Shown here one piece after another: positions 62,440 through 64,000 of a stretch of 64,000 nt of DNA. This DNA is from Collinsella aerofaciens (GTDB lineage Bacteria > Actinomycetota > Coriobacteriia > Coriobacteriales > Coriobacteriaceae), in NCBI RefSeq assembly GCF_005844325.1, contig NZ_SPFY01000009.1, forward strand, positions 1 through 64,000, read 5' to 3'. A program made the translations under genes and the position numbers. Within the stretch, counting starts at the first letter, position 1; each line of letters begins with the position of its first letter. The notes below the pieces were generated by a model. It saw nothing but the letters and a program-made list of their open reading frames with translations. It had not been told where the DNA came from and ran no database searches.

Positions 62440-64000
62440 ATGCGGTCGATTCTTCCCAAGGGGGAAAACAGAAAGCGCCGCAGCATCGCGGCGCGCGCGA
62501 TCGCCTGCGTTCTCGTCGCCCTGCTCGCGCTTCCCTTCGCGGGGTGCAGTGCGAGCCCGAACGCGACCGGTGCCACGACGGGCTCTCAGGAATACACTGT
62601 GAGCGTCTCGCTTTCCGGCGGGTCAGGGCGCGCAAGCATCGCCTCACCAACCACAATTGTGAAGGATGGCGACACCTACACCGCGACCATCACCTGGTCG
62701 AGTTCGAACTACGACAAGATGACCGTCGACGGCGTGGACTACGCGCCCATAAACGACGGCGGCAACTCCACGTTCGAGATACCCGTCACGCTCGACGAGG
62801 ACATCGCCGTGTCGGCCGAGACCGTCGCCATGTCGACGCCGCACACCATCGACTACACGATCCACTTCGACTCATCCACCATGAAGGAGAAATCGGGCGA
62901 CGAAGCAAGCGGCGGCTCCCCTGCGGGAACGGCTTCAAGCGCCGCGGCCGACTTCCACAACGCCGATTTGGGCTGCGGCTGGAAGCCGACGGGGACGCTT
63001 CAGCTTGAATACGCCGAACACTTCACTGTCGACGAGTTCGAAGGCGGCCTGCGGCTTATCTGCATTTCGAACGGGGAGCGCTTCCTCGTGGTGCCGCAAG
63101 ATGCGAAGGTACCTGATGGGTTGAGCTCCGACATCGCGGTCATAAGGCGCCCCGCCGACAAGGTGTACCTCGTGTCGTCGGCGACGATGTGCCTGGTCGA
63201 CGCGCTCGATGCGAACGACAATATCATCATGTCGGGCACGAAGGCCGACGATTGCTCGGTCGCGGGCTTCAAAAGCGCACTCGAAAGTGGGGCGATCGCC
63301 TACGGCGGCAAGTACAGCGAGCCCGACTACGAGCGAATATCGGCCTCGGGCTGCACGCTCGCCATCGAGAACACCATGATCAACCACACGCCCGATGTGA
63401 AGGAAAAGCTGCAGAAGCTCGGGCTCGTCGTGCTCACCGAACAGTCGTCGAGCGAGCCCGAAGCACTCGGGCGCGTCGAGTGGATTAAGCTTTTCGGCGT
63501 CCTGTTCGACAAGGAAGACGAGGCCGCGCACCTGTTCAACGAGCAGAAGACCCGCGTCGAGCAAACGTCGGGGCTCGCGTCGTCAGGTAAAACCGTGGCG
63601 TATTTCTACATTAACTCGAACGGGGCCGCCGTCACGCGGCGGGCGGGCGACTACGTGGCGCAGATGATCGAGCTTGCAGGCGGCAGCTACGCGCTCGATG
63701 ACGCGCAGACGGCGTCGACGTCAGGTTCATCAGTAACGCTCGAAATGGAGCGCTTCTACGCGACGGCGAAGGATGCCGACATCATCATCTACAACGGCAC
63801 CATCGACGAATCGGTTGCCACCTTGAACGACTTCGTAGGCAAAAACGCGCTATTGTCGCAGTTCAAAGCCGTGAAGAACGGCAACGTCTGGGTCACAAGC
63901 GCCGACATGTACCAGCAGATGACTTCTACCGCCGACATTATCGACGAGCTGCACGGGGCGTTCACCGGCGATGACGCGAGCGACTTCCATTATCTGAGAA
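62440..64000 (+). CDS. BtuF/FepB-type ABC substrate-binding lipoprotein with N-terminal beta domain (partial)
   Basis: 520 codons visible; the gene leaves the window. Signal AARAIACVLVALLALPF with lipobox FAGC. Residues about 40-145 form a beta-rich domain (EYTVSVSLSGGSGRASI, DTYTATITWSSSNYDKM, PHTIDYTIHF) similar in style to the upstream lipoprotein. From about 165 the protein matches the metal-chelate periplasmic-binding family: ADKVYLVSSATMCLVDAL, ALENTMINHTPDVKEKL-like residues (AIENTMINHTPDVKEKL), LGLVVLTEQSSSEPEALG, VAYFYINSNGAAV. It probably captures a corrinoid, haem or siderophore. It starts four bases after the previous stop. Confidence 0.85.
   Translation, partial: MRSILPKGENRKRRSIAARAIACVLVALLALPFAGCSASPNATGATTGSQEYTVSVSLSGGSGRASIASPTTIVKDGDTYTATITWSSSNYDKMTVDGVDYAPINDGGNSTFEIPVTLDEDIAVSAETVAMSTPHTIDYTIHFDSSTMKEKSGDEASGGSPAGTASSAAADFHNADLGCGWKPTGTLQLEYAEHFTVDEFEGGLRLICISNGERFLVVPQDAKVPDGLSSDIAVIRRPADKVYLVSSATMCLVDALDANDNIIMSGTKADDCSVAGFKSALESGAIAYGGKYSEPDYERISASGCTLAIENTMINHTPDVKEKLQKLGLVVLTEQSSSEPEALGRVEWIKLFGVLFDKEDEAAHLFNEQKTRVEQTSGLASSGKTVAYFYINSNGAAVTRRAGDYVAQMIELAGGSYALDDAQTASTSGSSVTLEMERFYATAKDADIIIYNGTIDESVATLNDFVGKNALLSQFKAVKNGNVWVTSADMYQQMTSTADIIDELHGAFTGDDASDFHYLR

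Overview
The window (about 60% G+C overall) looks like a chromosomal segment of a gut Coriobacteriia member, most likely Collinsella or a close relative. This rests on gene content and style: a GlgC plus GlgD glycogen cluster, a fused GH13-GH77 enzyme, a NusG-paralogue-led polysaccharide operon, an anaerobic cobalamin operon and a single-chain serine ammonia-lyase. The genus is an inference. No rRNA, CRISPR array, phage or complete insertion sequence was seen; one tRNA-Ala(GGC) is present.

Region 1 (1-11.1 kb, all minus strand) is a surface-polysaccharide operon. A LoaP/NusG-like antiterminator is followed by the initiating sugar-phosphate transferase, four glycosyltransferases, a Wzy-like polymerase, a Wzx-like flippase, UDP-glucose dehydrogenase and RmlA, which runs off the left edge. 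A strong hairpin lies in the untranslated leader. The block from the middle of wzx to about 6.0 kb is much more A+T-rich than its surroundings, which suggests a swapped serotype cassette.

Region 2 (11.4-13 kb) holds tRNA-Ala, thiamine pyrophosphokinase and a HAD phosphatase. Region 3 (13-26.9 kb, plus strand) is a glycogen/maltodextrin island: glgB, glgP, glgC, glgD, glgA, a GH13-GH77 fusion and an FmdB zinc ribbon. GlgB and GlgA both carry histone-H1-like Lys/Ala tails (about 67 and 280 residues), and LacI-type operator-like palindromes lie upstream.

Region 4 (27-44.3 kb) has an A+T-rich orphan membrane protein, then a minus-strand housekeeping operon (gltX, priA, def, fmt, rsmB), then plus-strand metK, a serine ammonia-lyase, an L,D-transpeptidase and a MacA/MacB-like export system. 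Several long inverted repeats occupy its intergenic spaces; one 22-bp arm sequence recurs at 28.0 and 44.3 kb.

Region 5 (44.5-60.4 kb, minus strand) is a tightly overlapped anaerobic cobalamin operon: cbiF, cbiD, a remnant of cbiL, cbiG, cbiH, cbiET, cbiA, cobT, cobU, cobS, a cobU-like/cobC fusion, cbiB, cobD, cbiP, cobO, cbiC, cbiJ. Region 6 (60.6-64 kb, plus strand) diverges from it behind a cobalamin riboswitch: a predicted Tat-exported lipoprotein cobaltochelatase (CbiK), a small lipoprotein and a BtuF/FepB-type binding lipoprotein cut by the right edge.

The observations most worth following are the histone-like tails on two glycogen enzymes, the riboswitch-controlled exported cobaltochelatase module, the in-frame deletion in cbiL and the LoaP leader hairpin.
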